DNA of 64,000 bases, taken from positions 114,380-178,379 of the forward strand of contig NZ_KB892057.1 of NCBI RefSeq assembly GCF_000373645.1, in the 5' to 3' direction. The notes beneath the pieces are model-generated. The model was not told the DNA's origin, did no database searches, and saw only the letters and a list, made by a program, of their open reading frames with translations. Shown in pieces: positions 46,559 through 55,174 of this stretch (position 1 is the first letter of the stretch; every line of letters begins with the position of its first letter). A program made the position numbers and the translations under genes. This stretch comes from Streptomyces sp. ATexAB-D23. Lineage in GTDB: Bacteria; Actinomycetota; Actinomycetes; Streptomycetales; Streptomycetaceae.

Positions 46559-47788
46559 TCAGACGGTCAGGGCCAGCGCACAGGTGGCGGCGCCCGTCGC
46601 CCCCACCGCCAGCACCAGACCGGTCAGCACGAACCGCCGCACCCCGATGCGCGTCCCCTGCCACCGGCACCGCTCGAACCACAGCAGCGTCGCCAGCGAC
46701 CCCCACGGCGTGACCAGCGGGCCCGCGTTGACCCCGACCAGCAGGGCGAGGAGCTGGTGGTGGTTGCCCGCCGGGACGGCCGCCTCGCCCGCCACGTACG
46801 CCGGAAGGTTGTTCAGCACGTTGGCGAGCCCCGCGCCGACCCCGGCCGTGCGCAGCATGCCCGCGAGGCCGTCGTCCGGGCCGAGCGCCCGCACCAGCAG
46901 CTCGTGCAGCCCGTGCGCGTTGACCGTCTCCACGACCAGGAACATCCCGGGCACCAGGATCAGCAGCCGCCACGGCACCAGCGACAGCCGCAGCTCGGCG
47001 CGGCGGCGCACCGCGTAGGCCACCACCACGACCGCAGTCGCCACCAGCGAGGCCGACCACAGCGGCACGTCCACGACCAGGATCGCCAGCAGGAACCCGG
47101 CGCACGCCACCGAGCTGACACCCAGCAGCACCCGGTCGTCGGGGGAGGGCACCGGCGGCGGGGTGTACGTGTCGGCGCCCCGCCGGCCACGGCGCCAGTA
47201 GAACACCCACAGACACAGGGCCGTCGCCCCGATCGCGGCCAGCTGCGGCAGCCACATCACGGCCGCGAGACCGGTGGGCGTCAGCGCCACCCGTTCCGCC
47301 GCCAGCAGGTTGGTCAGATTCGACACCGGCAGCAGCAGGCTCGCGGTGTTGGCCAGCCACACCGTCGTCATGGCGAGCGGCACCGCCGCGATGCCCACCC
47401 GGCCGGCCAGCGCCAGCATCACCGGAGTGAGCAGGACGGCCGTGGTGTCCAGGTTCAGGGTGATCGTGGTGAGCGAGGCGAACGCCACGCACAGCGCGAA
47501 CAGCAGCGGATAACGGCCCCGGCCCGCTCGGGCCACCCAGGCCGCCACCACGTCGAAGACCTGGGCCCGTCCCGCCAGTTCCGCCAGCACGATCACGGTG
47601 GCCAGGAACGCCAGCAGCGGTCCGATGCGCCGCATCTGGTCCTGGGCAGGACCGGCGGGCAGCAGCCCGGTCGCCGCGGCGATCACTCCGGTCAGGAGCA
47701 GCCCGCCGGCCAGCCAGTCCAGCGGATGCAGCCGCCGGACCCGGGCGCCGAGGCGCGGGCCCACGGAAGTGGAGTGATCGTTCCGCAT
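46559..47788 (-). CDS. ArsB/NhaD-type (ion transporter superfamily) permease
   Basis: 409 aa with about 10-11 membrane segments. Family blocks are LAFLATVIVLAELAGRAQVFDVVAAW, NLDTTAVLLTPVMLALA, ANTASLLLPVSNLTNLL, and near the C-terminus GLANVLNNLPAYVAGEAAV with VGVNAGPLVTPWGSLATLLWF. These match the ArsB/SLC13-like fold. No ars regulator or reductase adjoins it, so arsenite specificity is not supported. The rhomboid gene lies 36 bp upstream on the same strand. Confidence 0.85.
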   Translation of the reverse strand: MRNDHSTSVGPRLGARVRRLHPLDWLAGGLLLTGVIAAATGLLPAGPAQDQMRRIGPLLAFLATVIVLAELAGRAQVFDVVAAWVARAGRGRYPLLFALCVAFASLTTITLNLDTTAVLLTPVMLALAGRVGIAAVPLAMTTVWLANTASLLLPVSNLTNLLAAERVALTPTGLAAVMWLPQLAAIGATALCLWVFYWRRGRRGADTYTPPPVPSPDDRVLLGVSSVACAGFLLAILVVDVPLWSASLVATAVVVVAYAVRRRAELRLSLVPWRLLILVPGMFLVVETVNAHGLHELLVRALGPDDGLAGMLRTAGVGAGLANVLNNLPAYVAGEAAVPAGNHHQLLALLVGVNAGPLVTPWGSLATLLWFERCRWQGTRIGVRRFVLTGLVLAVGATGAATCALALTV

Positions 47789-47824
47789 GTGGTCATCGTG
47801 TCAGACCGGGCACCCGGGCCCCGC

Positions 47825-48748
47825 TCAGCCCGTCAGCGCCGACGTCTTGAGGACCACCAGGAGCACCAGCACCGCCGCCAGCACCACACCCCCGGCCGCC
47901 TGCACCGCCGTACGCCGCCCGGCGGGGGCGTACGCGTACACGACCGTCACCGCCGCCCCCGTCAGCAGCCCGCCCAGGTGCGCCTGCCAGGAGGTGAAGC
48001 CCGCCGAGATCAGCATCCAGATCAGGAACACGGCCAGGAAGCGGTTGACCGCCCCCATGTCCCGGCCCAGACGGCGGCTGATCACGTAGAACGCGGCCGC
48101 GAGACCGAAGATCGCACCCGAGGCGCCCACCACGGAGTCGGACGGCGCGATCAGGTAGACCAGCACCGAACCGCCGAGCGCGGACAGCAGGTACAGCGCC
48201 AGATACCGGGCCCGCCCGAGCTGCTCCTCGACGAGCCTGCCCAGATTCCACAGCGCGTACATGTTGAACACGATGTGCAGCACACCGAACGGCACCGAAC
48301 CGAGCGCGGAATCGCCCGGCGGCAGGTGCAGGAAGGACCCGGTCAGCAGCCGGTACCACTCACCGTCCAGCACGCCGATCACGTCGAAGCCGGGGAGATC
48401 CCCGCTCACGTACAGGTACCGGCCGCCGTCCGGACCGGTCAGCCCGGCCCCCGTCATCGAGAACCGGTCCACGATCTGCGGACGGATCAGCTCCGCCAGG
48501 TACCCCAGGACGTTGAGGCCGATCAGTACGTAGGTGACGACCGGCACCGCGCCGCGCGACACCGCACCGCCGAACGCCGTCCGAGCCTGCCGGACCGAGC
48601 GGTGCCCCTCCTTCACGCACTCCACGCACTGGTGGCCGACAGCCGCCTCGCGCATGCAGTCCGGGCAGATGAAGCGCTCGCAGCGGACACAGCTCACATA
48701 CGTCTCGTACGAGGGATGGCGGTAGCACGTGGTGACGGCGGCCTCCAT
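47825..48748 (-). CDS. Rhomboid intramembrane serine protease with N-terminal zinc finger
   Basis: 307 aa. Residues about 6-45 are a B-box-like zinc finger with paired Cys/His (CYRHPSYETYVSCVRCERF, CPDCMREAAVGHQCVECV). Seven hydrophobic segments follow. The catalytic Ser lies in VVGASGAIFGL and the His in WQAHLGGLLTG. FGVLHIVFNMYALWNLG is the rhomboid TM2 signature. ATG 48748 has AAGGAG 5 nt upstream, which settles the start. The substrate is unknown. Confidence 0.93.
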   Translation of the reverse strand: MEAAVTTCYRHPSYETYVSCVRCERFICPDCMREAAVGHQCVECVKEGHRSVRQARTAFGGAVSRGAVPVVTYVLIGLNVLGYLAELIRPQIVDRFSMTGAGLTGPDGGRYLYVSGDLPGFDVIGVLDGEWYRLLTGSFLHLPPGDSALGSVPFGVLHIVFNMYALWNLGRLVEEQLGRARYLALYLLSALGGSVLVYLIAPSDSVVGASGAIFGLAAAFYVISRRLGRDMGAVNRFLAVFLIWMLISAGFTSWQAHLGGLLTGAAVTVVYAYAPAGRRTAVQAAGGVVLAAVLVLLVVLKTSALTG

Positions 48749-48889
48749 GGCCGGCTCCTTCGTCTGTACGGGGACCAGAGGCCGGTGGGGGCGGCGGCGA
48801 TCAAGATAGCGAACGCGGCACCGCACCCCGCAGCCGGGCTCCGCGGGCCGCGACGGCGTCCGAACGGGTGGGCCGTGGCAGGTTCCGCC

Positions 48890-48918
48890 GGAATCCCGAC
48901 AGAGGATGTCGGGATTCC
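48890..48918. promoter_or_regulatory. Perfect inverted repeat upstream of the PNPOx-fold gene
   Basis: GGAATCCCGACA (48890-48901) and TGTCGGGATTCC (48907-48918) are exact complements with a 5-bp spacer, ending 16 bp before the ATG. It lies in the gap divergent from the rhomboid gene. It could be an operator or a leader hairpin over the ribosome site. Confidence 0.55.
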
Positions 48919-48934
48919 CGGGTTCGATGACCTC

Positions 48935-49441
48935 ATGACTTCGACTTCCTGGACAGACTTCCGGGCCGCCGAGCCCGTCTTCGCCGACACCGTGCGCCGG
49001 CGGTTCGAGCAGTACCGCCACCACGTCCTCGCCACGCTCCGCACGGACGGATCGCCCCGGCTCACCGGCCTGGAGGTCGACTTCTGGCGGGACGAGCCGC
49101 ACCTCGGCATGATGCCGAACTCCCGCAAGGCCCTCGACCTGCGCCGCGACCCCCGCTTCTCGGTGCACGCCAACCCAGGGCCGGACGCCGAGATGGCCGA
49201 CGGGGACGTCCGGATCTCCGGGCGCGCGGTCGAGGTGACCGACCCCGATGTGCTTGCCCGCTTCATCGAGGAGCGCAAGCCCCCCGAGCCCTTCCACCTC
49301 TTCCGCGTCGAGCCCACCGAGGTGGTGCGCGTCGGACTGGAGGGCGGCGACACCCTCGTCATCGGCACCTGGCGGCCCGGCCGCCCGCTGCGCACGATCC
49401 GCCGGGGCAACGACGAGGGGCCGCCTCCGCGGGACGCCTGA
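48935..49441 (+). CDS. PNPOx-fold (F420/FMN-binding split barrel) protein
   Basis: 168 aa. It shows the split-barrel pattern: HVLATLRTDGSPRLTGLEVDFWRDEPHLGMMPNSRKALDLRRDPRF, then VHANP, ISGRAVEVTD and FRVEPTEVVRVGLEGGDTLVIGTWRPG. This resembles the PPOX-class F420-dependent enzymes of actinobacteria, but FMN or heme binding cannot be excluded. ATG 48935 is the start; longer readings upstream cross non-coding and antisense sequence. A TetR-type gene follows 48 bp downstream. Confidence 0.82.
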   Translation: MTSTSWTDFRAAEPVFADTVRRRFEQYRHHVLATLRTDGSPRLTGLEVDFWRDEPHLGMMPNSRKALDLRRDPRFSVHANPGPDAEMADGDVRISGRAVEVTDPDVLARFIEERKPPEPFHLFRVEPTEVVRVGLEGGDTLVIGTWRPGRPLRTIRRGNDEGPPPRDA

Positions 49442-49489
49442 GGGCGGCCTTCGGCCCATGAGCCGCGCCGCGGGCGGGAGAATGGGCGG

Positions 49490-50101
49490 GTGCCTACCAA
49501 GAAGAAGCCCCAGGGGACCCCCTCGCCCGAGCGCCGCGCCGAACTGCTCGCCACCGCCGCCGAGGTCTTCGCCGCCCAGGGATACAACGCCACGACCGTG
49601 CGCAGGATCGCGGACGCGGCCGGAATGCTCGCGGGCAGCCTCTACTACCACTTCGATTCCAAGGAATCGATGGTGGACGAGATCCTCTCCACCTTCCTGA
49701 ACGAGCTCTGGGAGGGGTACGACGCGGTGCTGGAAGCCGGGCTCGGCCCCAGGGAGACCATCGAGGCGCTGGTCACCGAGTCCTTCCGGGAGATCGACCG
49801 GCACCGCGACGCCGTCGCCATCTACCAGAAGGAGGCCCGGCACCTGGCCGCCCAGCCGAGGTTCCAGTACCTGGACGACTCGCAGCGCAAGTTCGAGAAG
49901 GCCTGGCTCGGCACCCTGGAGCGCGGCGTCGCCGACGGCACCTTCCGCGCCGACCTGGACATCCGTCTCACCTACCGGTTCGTCCGCGACACCGTCTGGG
50001 TCGCGGCGTCCTGGTACCGGCCCGGCGGGCGCCACAGCCCCGAGGAGATCGCCCGTCAGTACCTGTCGATGGTCCTGGACGGAATCGCCCTGCGGCACTG
50101 A
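49490..50101 (+). CDS. TetR/AcrR-family regulator
   Basis: 203 aa. The HTH lies in about residues 16-62: RAELLATAAEVFAAQGYNATTVRRIADAAGMLAGSLYYHFDSKESM, a textbook TetR DNA-binding domain. The C-terminal ligand domain has VYIYQKEARHL-type helices and resembles the KstR2/FadR-like group, so a CoA-thioester or lipid ligand is possible (inference). GTG 49490 is the start. The preceding PNPOx-fold gene may be cotranscribed. Confidence 0.9.
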   Translation: MPTKKKPQGTPSPERRAELLATAAEVFAAQGYNATTVRRIADAAGMLAGSLYYHFDSKESMVDEILSTFLNELWEGYDAVLEAGLGPRETIEALVTESFREIDRHRDAVAIYQKEARHLAAQPRFQYLDDSQRKFEKAWLGTLERGVADGTFRADLDIRLTYRFVRDTVWVAASWYRPGGRHSPEEIARQYLSMVLDGIALRH

Positions 50102-50183
50102 CACGTCCCCGCCCGCCCGACACCCGCCGCCGGATCGTGCTACGGTGTTCCCGTTGCAGTTTTGGTACCCATGAACTTTATGT

Positions 50184-50224
50184 GCGCCTGACGGGAATGC
50201 TTCGTCAGGCGCTTTATTGTTTTT
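50184..50224 (+). promoter_or_regulatory. Leader hairpin plus T-tract before the cold-shock gene
   Basis: Perfect 10-bp arms GCGCCTGACG (50184-50193) and CGTCAGGCGC (50203-50212) with loop GGAATGCTT are followed directly by TTTATTGTTTTT. This is a rare true intrinsic-terminator shape for this genome, placed 100 nt inside the likely leader of csp. It is probably an attenuator or thermosensitive element. A possible -10 (TACGGT, 50141-50146) lies upstream. Confidence 0.6.
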
Positions 50225-50312
50225 CCGGCTTTCTCCGGAGTGGGGCTCAATGCGGCGACTTGGAATTCGTAAAGTGCGAATTTCCGGCACTGCACCTCCT
50301 TAGGAGAATGAC

Positions 50313-50516
50313 ATGGCTACTGGAACCGTGAAGTGGTTCAACTCTGAAAAGGGCTTCGGCTTCATCGAGCAGGACGGCGGCGGCGCCGACGTCTTCGCCC
50401 ACTACTCGAACATCGCCACCTCGGGCTTCCGTGAGCTCCTGGAAGGCCAGAAGGTCACCTTCGACGTCACGCAGGGCCAGAAGGGCCCGCAGGCGGAGAA
50501 CATCGTCCCGGCCTAA
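50313..50516 (+). CDS. csp: Cold-shock protein (CspA family)
   Basis: 67-aa OB-fold nucleic-acid-binding protein. RNP1 (GFGFIEQ in SEKGFGFIEQDGG) and RNP2 (DVFAHYSNI) are intact. It starts MATGTVKWFNSEKG, as all bacterial Csp do. An AGGAGAA ribosome site precedes ATG 50313. The leader is long (about 160 nt) and structured. The stop is followed by a hairpin and then a DEAD-box helicase, another cold-linked function. Confidence 0.97.
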   Translation: MATGTVKWFNSEKGFGFIEQDGGGADVFAHYSNIATSGFRELLEGQKVTFDVTQGQKGPQAENIVPA

Positions 50517-50536
50517 TTGCCGGACGCGTACCTCGC

Positions 50537-50573
50537 AGCCGGGGCCCGCACCGTGAAGGTGCGGGCCCCGGCT
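50537..50573 (+). terminator. Hairpin between csp and the helicase gene
   Basis: Perfect 16-bp arms AGCCGGGGCCCGCACC and GGTGCGGGCCCCGGCT around a GTGAA loop. It probably terminates most csp transcripts, with read-through into the helicase. Confidence 0.75.
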
Positions 50574-50600
50574 CGTGCTGTCCCAGGAGGACATTCCGTT

Positions 50601-52175
50601 ATGACCCGCTCCGAACGTCAGGACCGTCCCGCCCGCAACCGCCCGTCGAGGGGGCGCGGTACGGCCCAGGCAAAGGCAACCGCACAGGGTTCCGGCAAGG
50701 GATCCGGAAAGGCGTCGCCCCGTCGCAGGGCCACGCCGCCGCAGGGCGAATTCGCGCTGCCCGAGACCATCACCCCCGCACTGCCCGCCGTCGAGGCGTT
50801 CGCCGAGCTGGACATGCCCGCCGCCCTGCTGAAGACCCTTGCCGCGCAGGGCGTCACCGAACCGTTCCCGATCCAGGGCGCCACCCTGCCGAACTCGCTG
50901 GCCGGCCGGGACATCCTCGGCCGGGGCCGCACCGGCTCCGGCAAGACCCTCGCCTTCGGCCTCGCGCTCCTGGCCCGCACCGCCGGCCGCCGCGCCGAGC
51001 CCAAGGCACCCCTGGTCCTCGTCCTCGTCCCGACCCGCGAACTCGCCCAGCAGGTCACCGACGCCCTGACCCCGTACGCCACCGCGGTCAACCTGCGCCT
51101 GGCCACCGTCGTCGGCGGCATGTCGATCACCAAGCAGTCGGCCACGCTGCGGCGCGGCGCCGAGGTGCTCGTCGCGACCCCGGGCCGGCTCAAGGACCTC
51201 ATCGAGCGCGGCGACTGCCGCCTGGACCAGGTCGCGATCACCGTCCTGGACGAGGCCGACCAGATGGCCGACATGGGCTTCATGCCGCAGGTCGTCGCCC
51301 TGCTCAAGCAGGTCGAGCCGGACGGACAGCGGATGCTGTTCTCCGCGACCCTCGACAAGAACATCGACCGCCTGGTCAAGATGTTCCTCACCGACCCCGT
51401 CGTGCACTCGGTCGACCCGTCCGCCGGCGCGGTCACCACCATGGAGCACCACGTGCTGCATGTGCTGGACGAGACCGACAAGAAGGCCGTCGCCACGAAG
51501 ATCGCCGCCCGTGAGGGCCGCGTGATCATGTTCGTGGACACCAAGCGCGCCGCCGACCGCTTCGCCAAGCGGCTGCTGGCCAGCGGGGTCAGGGCCGCCG
51601 CCCTGCACGGCGGGCGTTCCCAGCCGCAGCGCAACCGGACCCTGGACCAGTTCAAGAACGGCCAGGTCACCGCCCTCGTCGCGACGAACGTGGCGGCGCG
51701 CGGCATCCACGTCGACGACCTCGACCTCGTCGTCAACGTGGACCCGCCCACCGACCACAAGGACTACCTGCACCGCGGCGGGCGCACCGCGCGGGCCGGG
51801 GAGTCCGGCAGCGTCGTCACGCTGGTGCTGCCCGAGGAGAAGCGGGAGATGACCCGGCTGATGCAGGACGCGGGCATCGCGCCGCGGACCACCCGCATCA
51901 AGTCCAGCGACGAGGAGCTGACCCGGATCACCGGGGCACGCGAACCGTCCGGTGTCGCGGTCGTCATAGAGGTCCCGCAGCCCACCCAGCCCAAGCCGCG
52001 CACCCGGCCGGCCGGGAACGGAGCGGGTACGGGTACCGGGACCCGGGTCCGCTCGGGCAGCCGGGGCCGCGGGCGACGCGGCGGTGGCGCGGGTGGCACC
52101 GGGGCCACCGCCGGTGGCGCTTCGCGCGGGACCGGCCGGGGCGCAGCGCCCTCGCGCGGGCGTCGCGCGGCGTAA
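50601..52175 (+). CDS. DEAD-box RNA helicase
   Basis: 524 aa. It has Q-motif PFPIQGATLPNSL, motif I GRTGSGKT, motif II VLDEADQMADMGF, motif III LFSATL, motif V TNVAARGIHVDDLDLV and motif VI HRGGRTARAGESG. A basic Ser/Lys N-terminus and a C-terminal tail rich in Arg and Gly (RSGSRGRGRRGG) are likely RNA-binding regions. ATG 50601 has AGGAGG upstream; a TTG start near 50517 would read through the hairpin. It follows csp, which suggests a role at low temperature. Confidence 0.95.
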   Translation: MTRSERQDRPARNRPSRGRGTAQAKATAQGSGKGSGKASPRRRATPPQGEFALPETITPALPAVEAFAELDMPAALLKTLAAQGVTEPFPIQGATLPNSLAGRDILGRGRTGSGKTLAFGLALLARTAGRRAEPKAPLVLVLVPTRELAQQVTDALTPYATAVNLRLATVVGGMSITKQSATLRRGAEVLVATPGRLKDLIERGDCRLDQVAITVLDEADQMADMGFMPQVVALLKQVEPDGQRMLFSATLDKNIDRLVKMFLTDPVVHSVDPSAGAVTTMEHHVLHVLDETDKKAVATKIAAREGRVIMFVDTKRAADRFAKRLLASGVRAAALHGGRSQPQRNRTLDQFKNGQVTALVATNVAARGIHVDDLDLVVNVDPPTDHKDYLHRGGRTARAGESGSVVTLVLPEEKREMTRLMQDAGIAPRTTRIKSSDEELTRITGAREPSGVAVVIEVPQPTQPKPRTRPAGNGAGTGTGTRVRSGSRGRGRRGGGAGGTGATAGGASRGTGRGAAPSRGRRAA

Positions 52176-52186
52176 GCAGGCCCGTT

Positions 52187-52248
52187 CGCCGGAGGGGCGA
52201 CAAGCCCCTCCGGCGATTGAGATGCGGGGGCCGGGTGCGGCCCCCGCA
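52187..52248. terminator. Double hairpin between convergent genes
   Basis: First stem CGCCGGAGGGGC (52187-52198) with GCCCCTCCGGCG (52204-52215). Second stem TGCGGGGGCC (52223-52232) with GGCCCCCGCA (52239-52248). It ends the helicase transcript and, from the other side, the metallopeptidase-like gene. Confidence 0.8.
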
Positions 52249-52257
52249 CCGGGACGC

Positions 52258-53166
52258 TCAGGTCGTGCAGTCCAGCACCGTGCGGCACAGCCCGCACCGC
52301 ACCCGCACCCGGCCCCGGACCGGCACCCTGTTGCGCTGGTGACAGGTCGGGCACGGGAAGGAGACCCGCAGCCCGTCCCCGGTGGTCTCGAAACCGTACG
52401 GGACCTCCCGGCCCGGGGCCGCGCCCGCGCCCGGGTGGTCCAGCGCGTACCGCCGGTCCTTCGCGTACCTGCGGCGGCCCGCCCAGCCGGCCGCCGTGAG
52501 CGGCGGCTGCGCGCTCTCCCGCAGCGCCCGCGCCCGGCCCTCGGTGTACGCGGTGTACGCCTGCGGGCTGGTGAACCACGGCGAGGGGTCCTCGCCGAAC
52601 ACCAGCGCCCGCTTGGCCAGCACGTACCCGAACTCCTCCGGGGTGAGGTAGCCCAGCTTCTGACTGGACGTGGCGTCCTCGCGGAACGCGTCCAGCAGCA
52701 GCCAGCCCGCCCCCAGATAGGCCGCCGCCGTGTCGGTCAGGATCTCGTTGTCACGGGTCCCGGGGAATTCGAGGCCGAGCCGGTGCAGCAGCACATGCGT
52801 GACCTCGTGCGACAGGGCCGCGCCGATGTCCCGGCGGTGCGTACGGAAGCGGTCGTTCAGCTCGATGAAGTACTCCGGGCCCGCCGCGAGTTCGACACTG
52901 CCCGCGTGCTCCATCGACCGGAACGCCACGATCATCCGCGCGTCGGGCAGCCGGAAGTGGTGCACCATCGCCCGCGCCACCCGCTGCGCGCCCACATGGA
53001 GGTCGTCCGTGTCGGCGAACGCGGCGTCGACCGGGGCGAGGCCGGCGGCGAACTGCTGGACCCCTTCGTACGAGAGCCGCCGGTACAGCGCGGTGATCGC
53101 CGACCGGACCGTGGCCAGATGCGGGAAACCGTGCTCCACCGGGCTGCGACGGGGGCTCTCCGGCAC
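52258..53166 (-). CDS. HExxH metallopeptidase-like protein with C-terminal zinc ribbon
   Basis: 302 aa from GTG 53166. The active-site-like motif SHEVTHVLLHRLGLEFPG has HEVTH plus a downstream NEILTDTAAAYLG segment that could give the third ligand. The C-terminus carries two Cys pairs, CPTCHQRNRVP and CGLCRTVL, separated by about 20 residues: a zinc ribbon. This resembles SprT-like or ImmA-like architecture but does not match either clearly. A longer start upstream (to 53331) is possible. It is convergent with the helicase gene. Confidence 0.75.
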   Translation of the reverse strand: MPESPRRSPVEHGFPHLATVRSAITALYRRLSYEGVQQFAAGLAPVDAAFADTDDLHVGAQRVARAMVHHFRLPDARMIVAFRSMEHAGSVELAAGPEYFIELNDRFRTHRRDIGAALSHEVTHVLLHRLGLEFPGTRDNEILTDTAAAYLGAGWLLLDAFREDATSSQKLGYLTPEEFGYVLAKRALVFGEDPSPWFTSPQAYTAYTEGRARALRESAQPPLTAAGWAGRRRYAKDRRYALDHPGAGAAPGREVPYGFETTGDGLRVSFPCPTCHQRNRVPVRGRVRVRCGLCRTVLDCTT

Positions 53167-53239
53167 CTGCCCACCCCCACTCGCGCGCCGCTCTCGACTC
53201 CTTGCCACTGTAGACCTCGGCGGCGGCCCCGGGGTTGAC

Positions 53240-55027
53240 TCAGCCGCCCGCCCGCACCGGCAGCCCCGGACCCAGCTCGACGTACGGCGCCCCCGCGCCC
53301 TCCGTCTCCAGCACCCACACCTCGTTGGCACCCTCCCGCAGCACGGGCCCCGGCACGTACAGCGTCCGCTGCGGCCCCACCGACCAGTAGCGGCCGAGGC
53401 AGAAGCCGTTCACCCAGACGAATCCGCGCGTCCAGCCGGGGAGTTCGAGACCGGCGTGGTCCAGGCCGTCCGCGCCCGCGATCTCGAACGCGCCCCGGTA
53501 CAGGCCCGTCGTGCCGGACCCGTCGACCGGCGCGAACGCGACCCCCGCCACCGCGCCCGGCTCGTCGAACGCGTCGAGCCGCAGCGCCCGCGCCCGCACC
53601 CCGTGCAGGTACTGGCGCTCGTGCAGCACGCCCCCGGTGATCCCCTTCGGCTCACCCAGGCGCGGCCCGTAGTTGACCCGCCCCAGCGACTCCACCCACA
53701 GCTCCACTTCGGCGGGCCCGGCCACCGGCTCCGCCAGGTCCGCCGCCTCCTCGCTCAGCACGCCCCGGCGCTCCCCGTCCACGTACACCACGGCCCGGTC
53801 CCGCAGCCCCGCCACCCCCAGGGTGTACGGGCGGCGCGGACCCGGCACGGCGACCCGGTAGCGCACCAGGCCCCGGTCGACGCCCAGCTCCTCGAAGGTG
53901 GGCGGCACCCCGGACTCCTCGGACTCCTCCTCACCCAGCGCCTCCAGCACGGCGGGCAGCGGCGCCCACTGGGTCAGCTCGGCCCGCACCGGGGCGGCCG
54001 GCCCGACGGGCTCGGGCGGCGGCTCCGGCAGCGGCCCGTCCGCGTACCCGGCGAGGACCTCGCGGAACAGGTGGAACTTCTCCGTGGCCCGGCCGTACTC
54101 GTCGACCGGCGCGTCGTAGTCGTACGACGTCACCGTCGGCCGCAGCTCCCCGTCCTGGAGCGGGCCCGAGCGGTTGGCGCCCGCCCAGCCGGCGAAGTTC
54201 GTGCCGCCGTGCGCCATGTAGATGTTCACCGACGCCCCGCACTCCAGGATCTCCGCCAGCGCCCCGGCGGCCTGGGCCGGGTCCCGGACGACCGGCGGCG
54301 CGCCCCAGTGCTCGAACCAGCCGCACCAGAACTCCATGCACATCAGCGGGCCCGTCGCCCGGTGGCGGCGCAGCACCCGGAACGCCTCACGGGCCCCCGA
54401 GCCGAAGTTCGCCGTGGCGAGCAGACCGGGCACCGAACCACCGGTCAGCATGTGGTCCTCCGGCCCGTCCGATGTGAACAGCGGAACGCCCACGCCGCAC
54501 TCGCCGAGCATCTCGGCCACGCGGCGCAGATACACCTCGTCGGTGCCGTAACTCCCGTACTCGTTCTCGGCCTGCACCATGACCACCGGGCCGCCGCGGC
54601 CGATCTGCCGCTCCGCGACCTGCGGCAGCAGCGCGGCGAACCAGGAGCGCACCGCGCCGAGATAGTCCTCGTCCCGGGTCCGGACCCGCCGCCCGAAACG
54701 GCCGGTCACCCAGGCCGGCAGGCCACCGTTCTCCCACTCCGCGCAGATGTACGGCCCGGGGCGCACGATCGCCCACAGCCCGGCCCGGTGCGCCGCGTCC
54801 AGGAACCGGCCGAGCGCCCCGACGTCCCGGAACCGGCCGGGCGCCGGCTCGTGGAGGTTCCACGGGACGTACGTCTCCACGCAGTTCAGCCCCATCGCCC
54901 TGAGCATCGCGAGCCGGTGGTCCCACTGGGCCTCGTGCACCCGGAAGTAGTGCAGGGCCCCTGACAGCAGCCGTACGGGCCTCCCGTCGATCCGGAAGCC
55001 GTCGTCCCCCACGGTGAAGTCAGCCAT
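53240..55027 (-). CDS. GH35 beta-galactosidase
   Basis: 595 aa, no signal peptide, so cytoplasmic. GH35 landmarks are LLSGALHYFRVHEAQWDHRL, NCVETYVPWNLHEPAPG, IVRPGPYICAEWENGGLPAW, the acid/base Glu in VQAENEYGSYG and the nucleophile Glu in MCMEFWCGWFEHWG. C-terminal jelly-roll domains follow (GFVWVNGFCLGRYWSVGPQRTLYVPG). ATG 55027 gives MADFTVGDDGFRIDGRPV; ATG 55045 is possible. It is divergent from an AraC regulator, its likely activator. Confidence 0.92.
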   Translation of the reverse strand: MADFTVGDDGFRIDGRPVRLLSGALHYFRVHEAQWDHRLAMLRAMGLNCVETYVPWNLHEPAPGRFRDVGALGRFLDAAHRAGLWAIVRPGPYICAEWENGGLPAWVTGRFGRRVRTRDEDYLGAVRSWFAALLPQVAERQIGRGGPVVMVQAENEYGSYGTDEVYLRRVAEMLGECGVGVPLFTSDGPEDHMLTGGSVPGLLATANFGSGAREAFRVLRRHRATGPLMCMEFWCGWFEHWGAPPVVRDPAQAAGALAEILECGASVNIYMAHGGTNFAGWAGANRSGPLQDGELRPTVTSYDYDAPVDEYGRATEKFHLFREVLAGYADGPLPEPPPEPVGPAAPVRAELTQWAPLPAVLEALGEEESEESGVPPTFEELGVDRGLVRYRVAVPGPRRPYTLGVAGLRDRAVVYVDGERRGVLSEEAADLAEPVAGPAEVELWVESLGRVNYGPRLGEPKGITGGVLHERQYLHGVRARALRLDAFDEPGAVAGVAFAPVDGSGTTGLYRGAFEIAGADGLDHAGLELPGWTRGFVWVNGFCLGRYWSVGPQRTLYVPGPVLREGANEVWVLETEGAGAPYVELGPGLPVRAGG

Positions 55028-55063
55028 CGTGCTCGTTCTCTCCATGTGCGCGGAATGTGTCGG

Positions 55064-55079
55064 TCCAGGCTCACCCCTG
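55064..55079. promoter_or_regulatory. Small palindrome in the bgal-araC divergent gap
   Basis: CCAGG-CTCACC-CCTGG lies between the GH35 start and the AraC start. Two nearby T/A-rich patches (about 55090-55120, containing GGACAAAG and TTTGGAC) may be AraC half-sites. Nothing here is decisive. Confidence 0.25.
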
Positions 55080-55174
55080 GTGTGCGGCCGGTCCATGGAC
55101 AAAGATCATGGCTGTTTGGACGCAGCGCCCGTGCGGCTGCGGCGCGCGAGGCGAGGACCGGGGAGTGACGGCCG

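Noticed and set aside
46757..48900. Plus-strand frame across the ArsB-like and rhomboid genes, joined to the PNPOx-fold gene
   Set aside because: Only the part from ATG 48935 has recognisable protein features; upstream it is antisense to two clear membrane-protein genes.
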